DNA of 64,000 nucleotides, taken from Nageia nagi (Eukaryota; Pinophyta). The notes under the pieces are model-generated. The model saw only the letters and a list, made by a program, of their open reading frames with translations, had not been told where the DNA came from and searched no databases. Shown piece after piece: positions 22,459 to 32,750 of this stretch; position 1 is the stretch's first letter, and each line of letters begins with the position of its first letter. The position numbers and the translations under genes were made by a program. The stretch lies in contig JBITNC010000001.1 of the NCBI GenBank assembly GCA_050084985.1, positions 134,416,001 to 134,480,000 of the forward strand. Reading direction: 5' to 3'.

Positions 22459-24540
22459 ATGGACTCCATATTTGAAAATTTGGAGGTTCCAAAATTTGAT
22501 GGAGAAAATTATGCTTGGTGGACTATAATAATGAAGACCTTGCTCAAGGCTAAGGACCTTTGGAGCATTATAGAAGATGGGTATGATGAACCTCCATCTT
22601 GGAAGTCTCTTGAAGGAGAGGAGAAAAGAGAGAAGAAAGAGAAGCAATATGAAAATTGCTTAGCTCTTATGGATATTAGGAGAGGAATGAAACCAAATGT
22701 TTTACCTCTCATTGCAAAATGTAAAACAGCCCAAATTGCTTGGAAAGCATTAGAATATGCTTATGGATGTGAGGAGGACTCCCATAAAGCCATAGATGAC
22801 AATCATGGAGATTGTGTAAGCAAGGAGGAGCCTTGCTTCTTTGAAAGTTTTTTGGAGGAGTCTTATGATGAAGACTTATGTGAACACATGTCTTTTGAAG
22901 AAGGCATGCATTATTGTAATGATGATGAATTCTTCCTTGAAGAAGAAGACACATATGATGAAAACTATGAAGGAGAATTCCTTGGAGAGGAATTAGATTG
23001 GCCTTGTTATGAAGAATGTCTCATGGAGGAGGCATGTCATGAAAAGTGTTCATTGAAGACACCATTTCAGCCATATGATGATGAATGCTTCATGGAAGAG
23101 GCATATTGTGAACCCATTCTTATGATGGAGAATGAGGAGGAGTCAACCCAATGTTGGCAAGAGTTCTTTTTTGATAAAGAACAAGATGAAGACACCCTTG
23201 AGGAGGAGTGTTCCATGGCTGAAAACTACTCACATGCAATAGATGAAACTCACTCACATGGAGTGAATGAAGACAAGGATCAAATCATATGTGATGATGA
23301 TTCCATTGCTCAAGTTGATGGTGAAGACATACAATGTGAATATCACCAAGAAGAAACTCTCAAGGAGGAGAGTGTATGTGAGAATCTTCTTCTTGTTGAG
23401 AAGAGAGGAGAAGATAAGGAATGCTTCATGGAGGAAGCACAACATGATGATTGTCTTATGAAGACAATATGGGATGATGATCTTAGAGAGGTCATTGATG
23501 AAGAAGAAATGGAGGCTATAAACTCCATGTTCATGCAAGAAGATCACTCACCAAGAGTGAATGACAAAGTATATCTCAAGGAGGAGAGAAAGAATAGTGA
23601 GATAGTACTTTGTGAAGAACAAAAAGAAGATGACTATCTCAAGGAGGAGATAGAAGATAATGAGATAGCCATTGATGGACTTCATGGTGAAATGGAGGCA
23701 TCAAAATATCTTGAGAGTTGTCTTATAAAGGCAGCAATATGCAAAGAGGAACCATGGGAATTACTTATCATGAATGAAGAAATGATTGCTTTAAAAGCAA
23801 CATCAAAGGAAAGATTAATGTGGATATCTACTCACCAAAACATCATTAGAGGAAATGATTTCTTATTTTTTAGCTTATTTGCTAATGCTACTAATGAATG
23901 TTTGCTGATTAGATGTGTGAAGGATAGCTTGAAGGCTATGGAGAATGGAGGAGAATGTCTTATCAAGGCATTGCTTGAGGATTGCATCATGGAGACAACA
24001 TTGAAGAGTCTTCCTTGGGAGAAGACATTGATGAAAAACTTGGGTCATGTGGATCCAAATGAAGAATGTAAAACCTTAGTTAGGTGTGATTTTTTGAGTG
24101 AAACTTTGTGTGAGGAGCAACTCAAAGTTGCATATGTAATTAGCCAATGTGTGGCTATGTATTGTCTCAAAGTGTGTGTAGAAGTTTGTGAGAGAGTACT
24201 ATGGTACAATTATTATTGTGAGATGATGAATACATACTCATGTGGAGTATGGATATGTAATGATGTAAAAGATGATGATGTAAAAGCATGGTTTGAAGAC
24301 CATCCAAGAGATGAAAGAGAGTGGTTGATTAAGATCACATATGGAGAGACTTTTGTTGAAGGGGGAGCTACTCAACAAAAGGAGGCACTCAATGAAGGAG
24401 CAACATCAACAACAATGAAGAAAACTCCATACAACAAGTGGAAGGAGTGCCAACACTTATTTCTTGAAAATTTTGATTTTCTTTTGTATGATTGGAGGAA
24501 ACGAAAAAGGTTATGTTTCTTCCAACTTTGTAATGCTTAA
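22459..24540 (+). CDS. Gag-like protein with long acidic, cysteine-rich tail (element I), intact
   Basis: 693 residues from M at 22459; the frame is open from 22300, which would give 746. Residues 1-105 match copia gag N-termini: the start-proximal block with KFDGENYAWW, then KDLWSIIEDGY near residue 35 and the AKCKTAQIAWKALEYAYG block ending near 103. From about residue 108 on, the protein is Glu/Asp-rich with regularly spaced Cys and recurring motifs such as ECLMEEACHEKCSLKT and ECFMEEAYC, ECFMEEAQHDDCLMKT, CLIKAA and CLIKAL. The last 150 residues are less acidic. No zinc knuckle, protease, integrase or RT is present. The absence of any stop, amid neighbours full of them, implies recent amplification or selection. 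The start is chosen by gag similarity. Its tail could be a captured host sequence or a de novo expansion; function is unknown, with capsid-like assembly inferred for the head. Confidence 0.82.
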   Translation: MDSIFENLEVPKFDGENYAWWTIIMKTLLKAKDLWSIIEDGYDEPPSWKSLEGEEKREKKEKQYENCLALMDIRRGMKPNVLPLIAKCKTAQIAWKALEYAYGCEEDSHKAIDDNHGDCVSKEEPCFFESFLEESYDEDLCEHMSFEEGMHYCNDDEFFLEEEDTYDENYEGEFLGEELDWPCYEECLMEEACHEKCSLKTPFQPYDDECFMEEAYCEPILMMENEEESTQCWQEFFFDKEQDEDTLEEECSMAENYSHAIDETHSHGVNEDKDQIICDDDSIAQVDGEDIQCEYHQEETLKEESVCENLLLVEKRGEDKECFMEEAQHDDCLMKTIWDDDLREVIDEEEMEAINSMFMQEDHSPRVNDKVYLKEERKNSEIVLCEEQKEDDYLKEEIEDNEIAIDGLHGEMEASKYLESCLIKAAICKEEPWELLIMNEEMIALKATSKERLMWISTHQNIIRGNDFLFFSLFANATNECLLIRCVKDSLKAMENGGECLIKALLEDCIMETTLKSLPWEKTLMKNLGHVDPNEECKTLVRCDFLSETLCEEQLKVAYVISQCVAMYCLKVCVEVCERVLWYNYYCEMMNTYSCGVWICNDVKDDDVKAWFEDHPRDEREWLIKITYGETFVEGGATQQKEALNEGATSTTMKKTPYNKWKECQHLFLENFDFLLYDWRKRKRLCFFQLCNA

Positions 24541-24564
24541 GCACTCTTGCATGAGTTACTTAGC

Positions 24565-24578
24565 ATTAAAGGGGAGAA
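24565..24578 (+). promoter_or_regulatory. Polypurine tract of element I
   Basis: ATTAAAGGGGAGAA directly precedes the TG of the 3' LTR, just after the ORF stop at 24538-24540. Confidence 0.9.
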
Positions 24579-24886
24579 TGTTGGAATTATACCCTACATA
24601 TCCCTAAGTCCTAAGTTAATAGATTAATTAATTAGGATTAAGAGTATTTCCTAAAGTATTAGCTTGTGAGGAATATTTGGTCTATGTTGACCATATTCCA
24701 TACTTAGCCTATTTGTTAGATAGGCATCACTTATTGTCTTGTAGTTCACGTAGGTGTGCTATTTGTGATATTTGTTATGGTGTGAGAATATTGCATCTCA
24801 ACCATTTAGCTTGTCTTGTAATGGCTCACAAAGCCTATATATGTAACTCATTTTTATGAGTAATATAGAACATTATAGTACTCTCA
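24579..24886 (+). repeat. 3' LTR of element I
   Basis: 308 bp, TGTTGG to CTCTCA, followed by the TTTAC duplication. Partner of 20634-20941. Confidence 0.95.
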
Positions 24887-24891
24887 TTTAC

Positions 24892-25260
24892 AAGGATTTA
24901 AAGATGAGTATGAGCTCAAAATTAGTGTGGATTCAAGATTACAAGTGAAGTTCTTTTTTCATAGTTTGGAAGGAGAGGCTCATGAATGGTTCTATTCTAT
25001 ACCTGAAAGGTTAGTTACATCATTTCAAGAATTGAGCAACTTATTTCTATAACAATATAAACATAATATTAAGCATGAAGCCATGGTTTTAGATATATGT
25101 ACTATGAGGTAAGGCAGTAATGAAAATCTTGAAAAATTTGTTATATGATTCAAGAAGATATGGCAACAAATCAAAACAAAGCTCATTAAAAAGAGGTAAA
25201 CAATATTTTCAAGGATGCTATCATATTATCCTTACAATCAAAAAAGAATAAGTTGCTCAA
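24892..25260 (+). pseudogene. Element E gag, second part
   Basis: Continues E gag after element I with FKDEYELKISVDSRLQVKF and SLEGEAHEWFYSIPERLVTS, matching C gag in order, through QYKHNIKHEA and FKKIWQQIKTKL. Similarity stops near 25245 (IFKDAIILSLQS), so the rest of gag and all of pol were deleted or replaced. Stops are present. Confidence 0.85.
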
Positions 25261-26098
25261 TCCTGTAGGTCATCCCATGCATCTATTTTCATTAAAATGT
25301 TATTATAGGAATAAGCATGGAATAAATGGAAAAAAAATCCAAAATAGAAGGTAATTTTAATATCATAAGAGGAGCACCAACATTCTATTTTAGTAGGAAA
25401 GTATCGCTCATGGTCCTATTATATAGTCAAAAATAGCAAAAATAAAAATCATTAGATACCCCTTGGTGCAAAGTTTTAGCTCCTAGATCATAAGATTTGC
25501 ATACCCCTTGGTAGAGTTTCAACTCTCATATCATCATCCTAGTTTCATGCCTCTTGGTAGAGTTTTAGCTCCACTTTGCATTGCAATATACCTCTTGGTG
25601 CAAAGTTTTATCTCTCATACTCATTACAATATGCATCTTGGTGGAGTCTCAACTCCTAGTTTTATCATTATGCCTCTTGATAGGAAGTTCAGCTTCCATA
25701 AGATCAATGGCTAGAATCATCAATTACATGATATGGTTGTACTCCACATATCAAAATATATCAAAAATATGGGTAATTATCATCAATGACCTCTTGGTAG
25801 ATGGATGTGGACTCTAGAACTCTTTCGTTTGTAGGTTATCATTAGAGCTCATGGAGCATATCAATATCAACTAGGAGCAATATGGTGGATGTCATATGAG
25901 GGTGTTTTCTTAAACTCATACCTTTTGTCAATATGATTGCTTATCTTTATTATGTCTTTATCATAGTTTAGTATCAAAATAGATTGATTAATGTTGGTAT
26001 TATGCTTTTTCATACTTATCAATATTTGATTGCTATGTCATCTTGGTTATACTTTGAATGAAAAATCTCAATGCACCTAGTGATTTTCAATTTCTTAT
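25261..26098 (+). other. Element E 3' region with a degenerate short-repeat array
   Basis: No pol sequence. Between about 25457 and 25805 a motif like CCTCTTGGTAGAGTTTTAGC or CCCTTGGTGCAAAGTTTTAG recurs at least seven times at irregular spacing of about 40-60 bases. The open frames at 25508-25714 and 25581-25817 simply run through this array. The rest is unremarkable. Confidence 0.65.
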
Positions 26099-26113
26099 CC
26101 AAAGTGGGGTATC
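26099..26113 (+). promoter_or_regulatory. Polypurine tract of element E
   Basis: CCAAAGTGGGGTATC abuts the 3' LTR. Element C uses CCAAAGTGGGGCATC in the equivalent place. Confidence 0.82.
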
Positions 26114-26842
26114 TATTATCACCTAAAATTAATTTATGTATTTAATTTAATATATTAAGAAATATGTGCCTGCACTTATATATCTAGTTCAAGGATATTA
26201 ATGTTATTTTAAATGTGATCAATATATATCATCAACTTACTATATTCTTGTTTATGTAGGTACACACATACCTAAGGACTAGGTCATATTATTTATCCCA
26301 TATCTAGTCTTGATGATGGCAACCTTTTAGGTGTCTCTTGACACTACCATTCAAGGTTGGGTTTGTGTACTTCCTTATATGAGCATCCTAACAATTACAA
26401 GCTTATCTAAGTATCAAACTGAGACCATTAAGAGTCCATGTGGAGGCATATAGTTAGTTTGGAATAGACTATAGTCTAACAAAGATCATCAATTCTCCTC
26501 TTTAGATGAAAGTAAATTGTTGATGCTCCTTCTAAACATGAAATAGATCACCTATGGCCCTATTTATGGATCATCTTGCTCCATGAATTTGGATGCAAAC
26601 TCTATTAGTTATTGAGGCTTCATCACTATCTTCCATTCATCCATATCAGGTACATTTTGTGAGGTAAGTACACAAATTCAATCTTGTTTGGTAATGTCAT
26701 TTTGATTCCAATTATTCATTATCTTCTATATTAGATTATCTTGCTATAAATTGCTATCTGTTAGCTCATAATTTACAAATATTCTTTTAGGACTATAAGT
26801 ATTATTTATTTGCATTCTCAAATACACTTTTATTTATAAACA
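26114..26842 (+). repeat. 3' LTR of element E
   Basis: Partner of 19439-20217. It starts TATTATCACC (TG degraded to TA) and ends TATAAACA. It is shorter than the 5' copy owing to deletions, for example around 26290. Confidence 0.86.
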
Positions 26843-26847
26843 ACATC

Positions 26848-27743
26848 CACACCATGAATCTAAAGGAAAATCAAGTAGTTCTTACTTCGTAGCCTCTCTA
26901 TCTTTAAATCCCATCCATTCAATGAGCAAAGTAGTAAAATAGAATTTGAGTGATCTCTTTCCATCTCCTTTAGTACAAACATACATGAATCAAAATTGCA
27001 AATACAAGGGGGAAGGATTAGGAAAATCAAAATAGGATATTCCTTCTTTTTGAATAACTTAGGAGCTCAAAAAGATAAAAAAGAAGTGGGTAGTCATCAG
27101 GATACTAAGAAACCTTTAGGTATCATAAAATTTATTCTAGAATGCACTATGATTGAGCTTTGTGATGACATTGATGAAGATTTATGATTGATGATACTAT
27201 ACCTCTTTCATTTGATTATTTTTCTACTAATGATGACATTTTAGAATACATGGGGGTACATTAAAATTACCTAAATCAAATGATAAAAGAAAATCAAATG
27301 ACAAATAAAAATCAAATTATATTCTTAGTCAATATGGATATTTTCAGCAAGAGGTAAACTTTAATGAATTATTTTAGGTTCAACAAGCTGATGATCATGA
27401 TATTCTTGGCTTAGAGGAATTATCTATATTATTACAAAAGAAAGAAGAGTTGATATTCTCTACTAAAAAGTTAGTTATGTTAATATTGACACAAGTGACC
27501 AAGGAATTTTTGGTTGTAAAGTTTTTTCTTTTGGTTTGAAAAATACAGGAGCTACTTATTAGCATGCCATGGTCACTATGTTTCATGAACACATTCACAA
27601 ATTAGTAGAGGTTTATGTTGATGATATTTTGGTAAAATCATAGGATCATTTATAGCTTCTTAAAGAGGTATTTGGCATTCTTAAAAAGTACAATCTTAGA
27701 CTTAAACCTCAAAATTCTACTTTAGTGTTACTTAAAGAAAGTT
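26848..27743 (+). pseudogene. Element D protease-to-RT region, broken
   Basis: Resumes D after element E. The first part aligns with the F linker near 32040-32220 (GGGGGAAGGATTAGG counterpart). A gap in similarity follows, then the RT block with a catalytic YVDD at 27613-27624 and flanking DDILVKS. The reading stops at the element F insertion and resumes at 61523. Stops and deletions are frequent, and part of the RT fingers is missing. Confidence 0.72.
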
Positions 27744-28384
27744 TGTAGATGCCTCAATATGAACCTTTATGTATTTAATAAATCATTTTAATTCTTTAAC
27801 AAATTATTATGTAAAAAGAGATTAAAAATGTATAAAAGAGGTGTAGGCAATGTATTTGACCCTTGTGGATTGTACAAGGGGTCAAAATATCAAAGTCATG
27901 TAAACTTGTATCATATATAAAGGCATTATTTGATGACTGATAGATAATGAGCAAATCATGGGAAAATAATCATTTCAAGCTAATACAAGTATTATTGATT
28001 AAAGATAATTTGAAGGATTACAACTTGCTTTATCTATCTACATTGTACATCTATTATTTTGTAAGTTTACATGTATGTTCATAGTTTGATTATTTGCTAA
28101 TTCACTCATTGCTACATTCTTGTTTACATTTGTAATTTAACTTATCTTATGATGTCAACATCATGCCAATTCTAGGACATCGATGCCATACTTGTTCATG
28201 AATGTATGCTTTGTCTTTTATGCATTTATGATTAACATAATGAATATAGAATCTAAGTAAACACTATTGCATTCCTACTACATGTTATTGCCATATTTCT
28301 GATATATGCATCAATATTTATAAAGTAGATCAATAGTGCATTAATCAACCCCATTTGCATTAATTGCATTATTTAACTACTACA
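27744..28384 (+). repeat. 5' LTR of element F
   Basis: Starts TGTAGATGCCTCAATATGAA and ends ACTACTACA. Partner of 60880-61522. A TATATAAAGG promoter motif lies at 27914-27923. Confidence 0.93.
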
Positions 28385-28506
28385 TTTTGGTGAACCTGAT
28401 TGCTCGATTTATCTTACCTTAGAGGTGAGATCATGCTAACCCTTATTATTAGGATTAGACCACTAGCATTGTATATTTCTTTCTTTAGGATTCCAATGAC
28501 ATTAAG
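28385..28506 (+). promoter_or_regulatory. Element F primer site and leader, first copy
   Basis: TTTTGGTGAACCTGATTGCT directly follows the LTR; the primer site should begin at TGG (28388). I could not assign the tRNA. A short leader leads to the gag ATG at 28507. The same stretch recurs at 29827-29949. Confidence 0.65.
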
Positions 28507-29826
28507 ATGGATCAACTCATAGCCACATTTTAGGATCTAAATATGAATATTCTAGATTTGCAAAGAGAGATTACTATGAACAAAAATCTAGGTTCCAACT
28601 TGACTAACCTAGGAGGTTCATCTAATACCTCACCATCCAATCCTAATGACTATAATGGCATTTTTTATTTTACCCTAATATATGACACCTATAGTTTTCC
28701 CCTACCCCCCAATCATAAGACCCCCAAGTTCAAAATGTTCAATAATGAATAGGATCTCAAGTAGCATCTTGTTAGCTTTCAGGAGGAGTGCTTCTTGAAA
28801 TGGGGCTTAGAAGAGAGGTTAATGGATAAATTCTTAATAAGGAGTTTGAAAGGTGATGCTACTCAGTGATTCTACTCTCTACTTGGTAAGTCTATTTATT
28901 CCTTCAAAACCTTAGTTTGAATATTTATGGGTCAATAGAAGCATAATATTAAAGAACACAAAAATATACCAAAATTATTGTTACTTTGTTAAGCAAGAAA
29001 TGAAACCATAGAAAAGTATGTCTTATGCTTCAAAAAGGTATGGCAAACAACTCAAGTTAAACTAGATGAATTTTAGATTTATGGCATATTTCATGAATCT
29101 ATTATTCCTCTACTTCAATTATGTACTCCTAGTGCTAAGGATGTTGGTTTTAGTACTCTAGCTCAATAATTAATACAAAAAGAGGAAGTTTTATTATCTA
29201 TAGGAAAGCTTAAATATACATCTAATATTTTTTTCAAAGATAATAGGAAATCATATGCCAAGAAAGAGGAGAAACTAGTTAATATGGTAGATAAACTCAA
29301 GAATCCTCCAAAAGCACAAAGATCTACTTCCTCAAAAGAGACCAACTATACATTTCTAGTTCCACCAAGAATTCTTTTAAGGGACTTAATGAAGAAAAGC
29401 CTCCTACACCTACTTGAAAATGTTGATGATGATACCCCTTTGGGACACTTTGAGGCATATTGTGCTTATCATCAACAAAAAGGGCATGCTACAAACTTTT
29501 GCAAAACATTGGGTAGCTATTATAGCCCTCATATAACAAGGAAGGTACAAGATTGATGAACTTATTGCTAAATAAGGAGATGTCATCAATGTGGTCACAA
29601 TAGTTAAAGAGGTGTGTGCTAACTTGTGAAGAGGACATCCATGCAATGTTCCAAATCTAGTTGCCACTAAGCAAGTAAGTATCCCACCTGATCCTAAAGT
29701 TTATAGTATGATTGATCAATTGAAAAACACATCAACCAAGATTAGCTTATATGATCTCATTTCTACTTCTCAAGCTCATAGGAATGTTTTATATACTTTA
29801 TTTAAGAATGAAACTATCTCTACTAA
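28507..29826 (+). pseudogene. Element F gag, first copy
   Basis: From ATG 28507 (MDQLIA..) with Asn/Ser-rich segment, a TPKFK block, a retrotransposon gag core near 28750-29050, and a zinc-binding CX2HX4HX4C motif near 29460-29502 (CAYHQQKGHATNFC). Numerous TAA, TAG and TGA codons interrupt it. It is followed head-to-tail by a second copy of leader plus gag. Confidence 0.8.
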
Positions 29827-31276
29827 CATTTGGTGAACCTGATTACTTGATTTATCATGTCTTGGAGGTGAGATCATGCTAACCCTTCTTATTAGTATTA
29901 GGCTCCTAGCATGATATATTTATATCTTTAGGATGCCAACAATGTTAATATGGATCAGCTCATAGCCATGATTTAGGCTCTAAACATGAATATTCTAGAT
30001 TTACAAAGGGAGACAACTATGAACAACAATCCAAGTTCCAACTCAACTAATCCAAGAGGTTCATCTAATACCTCACCATCCAATCCTAATGACTATGATG
30101 GCATTTTCATTTCACCCTTGATAAATGACATCTACAATTTTCCCCTACCACTCGATCACAATACCCCCAAGTTTAAGATTTCAACGATGAATAGGATCCC
30201 AAGTAGCATCTTGTTAGCTTTCAAGAGAAGTTCTTCTTGAAATTGGGTTTAGATGAGAGGTTAACGACTAAATTCTTCCCAAGGAGTTTGAACGGTGATG
30301 CTACTTAGTGGTTATACTCTTTGCTTATTAATTCTATTAATTCCTTCAAAACCTTAGTTCAAATATTTATGGATCAATACAAGCATAATATTAAAGAACA
30401 AGGCAATATATTGAAATTATGTGCACTTTGTAAAGCAAGCAATGAAACCATAGAAAAGTATGTCTTATGCTTCAAAAAGGTATAGAAAAATAATTGAGTT
30501 AAACTAGATGAATTTGAGATTTGTGGCATTTTTCATGAATCTATTATTCCTCTACTTTAATTGCATGCTCCTAGTGCTAAGGATGTTGGTTTTAGTACTA
30601 TAGTTCAACAATTAGTCCAAAAAGAGAAAGTTTTATTATATATAGGAGAGCTTAAATATAAATCTAATAATTATTTTAAATATAATAGGAAATCATACAC
30701 CAAGAAAGAGGAGAAACCAGTTAATATGGCAGATAAGCCCAAGACTCCTCCAAAAGCACAAAGATCTACTTCCTCAAAAGAGACCAAATACACATTTCTA
30801 GTTCCACCAAGAATTCTTTTAAGAGACTTAATGAATAAAGGCCTCCTACACCTACTTGAAAAAGTTGATGATGATACCCCTTTGGGACACTTTGAGTCAT
30901 ATTGTGCTTATCATCAATGAAAAGGGAATTCTACAAAATTTTGCAAAACAATGGAAGCAACTATCATAGCCCTCATAGAATAAGGAAGGTACAAGATTGA
31001 TGAACGTATTGCTAAACAAGGAGATGTCATCAATGTGGTCATAGTAGTCAAAGTGGTGTGTGCTAACTTGTGAAGAGGACATCCATGCAATGTTCCAAAT
31101 CCAATTACCACTGATCAAGTAAGTATCCCACCTAATCATAAAGTTTACAAAATGATTGATCAATTGAAAAATACACCAACCAAGATTAGCTCGTATGATC
31201 TCATTTCTACTTCTCAATCTCATAGGGATGTTTTATATACTTTATTTAAGAATTAAATTGTTCCTACTAACATTTT
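29827..31276 (+). repeat. Tandem duplicate of element F leader plus gag
   Basis: A second copy of 28385-29830, offset by 1443 bases (TGGTGAACC at 28388 and 29831; gag ATG at 28507 and 29950). It contains its own primer-site-like sequence, leader and gag. Both copies end in CTACTAACATT; the joint shares ACATTT between the gag end and the leader start, suggesting microhomology-mediated template switching. Gag copy 2 carries a separate set of stops and a damaged zinc motif, so the duplication is old. Confidence 0.9.
29950..31250 (+). pseudogene. Element F gag, second copy
   Basis: Begins MDQLIAM with the same DLQRET and SPSNPNDYDG motifs as copy 1. The longest open part, 30561-30920, covers the coiled segment, the block TPPKAQRSTSSKET and the VPPRILLRDLM motif. 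The zinc motif (CAYHQ near 30904) is followed by a TGA. It is the copy contiguous with protease and RT, so it would have been the functional one if translated. Confidence 0.78.
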
Positions 31277-32750
31277 AGTGGTTACATTGTTTGAGAAGCT
31301 CCAAACCATTAGGGAAAGTGACACTATATCCTTTCATAAATATTCTCAATGAAGAACTACTAGATGAGTGTGTAGCTTTATATATCACCTCTATGGTAGA
31401 TGAATGGAAAGTCAAAAGGACCATGGTATATAATGGTTCAGCTATGAATGTATGTTCTAACTATTTTTTGACTCAATTACATGAAAAAGGTGTAACCATT
31501 CCCCCATTAGAAGAAGCTACTTTCAAAAATAGAGCCTATGATAGTTCTTCTAATAAACCACTAAGCATAGCTACTATCATGATTACCATAGGAGTTAGAA
31601 CTTTTCCAACCAAATTTTAGGTAGTTGATCCCAATTTGTTTTATAACATGCTTTTAGGAAGACCTTAGATCCATGATATGGAAGTTTTTCCTTCTACATT
31701 ACATGGTAGGTTGAAATTTGAATTCCAAGGAGTACATGTAAATTTAGCTGATCTTGAATCCTATGTACTATGAACTACTGCTAACTTTGAGGAGATGGGC
31801 TTGGTTCCATCACTTTTTGAAATATAACCCTTGGATGATCCCACATTAGGGAAAAATATAGATAAATAGGTACAAATCATATAAACAAGTATGGGCACTT
31901 ACAAAATAGGTGATATAGACTTATTAGCATTTGTTAAAGACTTGGGATGACCTTGAATATTGGCTATTTTAGGCCACCAATACCATGTTTTATTGCATAT
32001 ATGGTGCCACTATTGTATGGATGATGATATCAGTGATCCTTCTAGCTATTATCTATCTAAAACTATGAACCAATTTTTTGAAGATGATGTACTTGCATTT
32101 TTCAAATCAGGTAAAACCTTTTCTTCTACTTTTGTTCAAAAATATATGGTTAATAATTACAAATATAGGGGAGGAGGTTTAGGTAAAACTAAGAAAGGTA
32201 TGTCTAATTTTTCTATTTTTCTAAAAACATAGCTTACTAAGATAAGTCTATGTAGTGATGGGTAGGTCAAACAAAAATGGGGTCCCATATAGTTTGTTTA
32301 AACATCTAATGTTATAGAATTATTTGATGAAATTGATGAAGATATGTGGATTGATCATAGCTTACCTCTTGCCTTTGATTATTTTAGTACTAATGATGAT
32401 TTGCTTTAATACTTAGGGTCACATTCAAAATTGCCCAAGTGTAACAAAAAATGTCATGCCTCTTATATGCTTCATGAATATGCTTTCTTTGGCCAAGAGG
32501 TCAATTTTCATGATGTGTTATAGGTTTAGACCTTATAAGAAGCTTTTATTACTGATCTTACTATGGATGATTTGCCATCATTATTACCAACAAAGAAGGA
32601 TATCACCTTCCCATAAGAAGTATTGCTTAACATTAACATCAACACTACAAATATGGAGTGATTACTTCAAGTTGGAGCAACCCTAGTCTCTTTCAAGTAA
32701 TAAAGGTACAAATCTAAATTCATCACACATTCTAAAATTTTTCTTGGTCT
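31277..32750 (+). pseudogene. Element F protease and linker to RT
   Basis: The open part 31291-31620 contains VYNGSAMNVC, the retropepsin active-site segment in which the catalytic Asp is Tyr, and a C-terminal NMLLGRP motif at about 31645. Beyond are linker blocks shared with element D (MGTYKIGDIDLLAFVKDLG near 31890-31950 and GGGLGKT near 32170). Stops are frequent. Confidence 0.72.

Larger units (their letters stand above)
20634..24886 (+). mobile_element. Element I: young copia-like non-autonomous element carrying one long ORF
   Basis: Both LTRs are 308 bp and differ at only about five positions. A perfect target duplication TTTAC flanks it (20629-20633, 24887-24891). An initiator-Met primer site (20944-20955) and a polypurine tract (24565-24578) mark a functional-looking replication frame. 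The only gene is an unbroken ORF with a copia gag N-terminus and an acidic cysteine-rich remainder; there is no protease, integrase, RT or RNase H. This resembles the described TR-GAG class of gag-carrying non-autonomous elements, but the long acidic domain is not something I can place. Confidence 0.93.
19439..26842 (+). mobile_element. Element E: gag-only non-autonomous Tat-type LTR element
   Basis: LTRs of 779 bp (19439-20217) and 729 bp (26114-26842) with a near-perfect target duplication GCATC (19434-19438) and ACATC (26843-26847). Internal content is a primer-like site, a gag fragment, an array of short repeats and a polypurine tract; no RT or integrase was found. Gag is clearly homologous to that of element C (shared motifs DLNELL or DLGELL, SLEGEAHEWFY or SLEGDAREWFY, QYKHNIK), and the polypurine tract is nearly identical. 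I infer it is mobilised by C-like elements. A copia-like element I is nested in its gag. Confidence 0.87.

Noticed and set aside
22193-23547. Several minus-strand ORFs opposite the element I gene
   Set aside because: Shadows of a GA-rich acidic coding region; the reverse strand of such sequence has few stops.
28388-28404. Naming the tRNA that primes D, F, B and C
   Set aside because: The sites begin TGG as expected, but I could not match the following bases to a known plant tRNA 3' end from memory; a tRNA database comparison would be needed.
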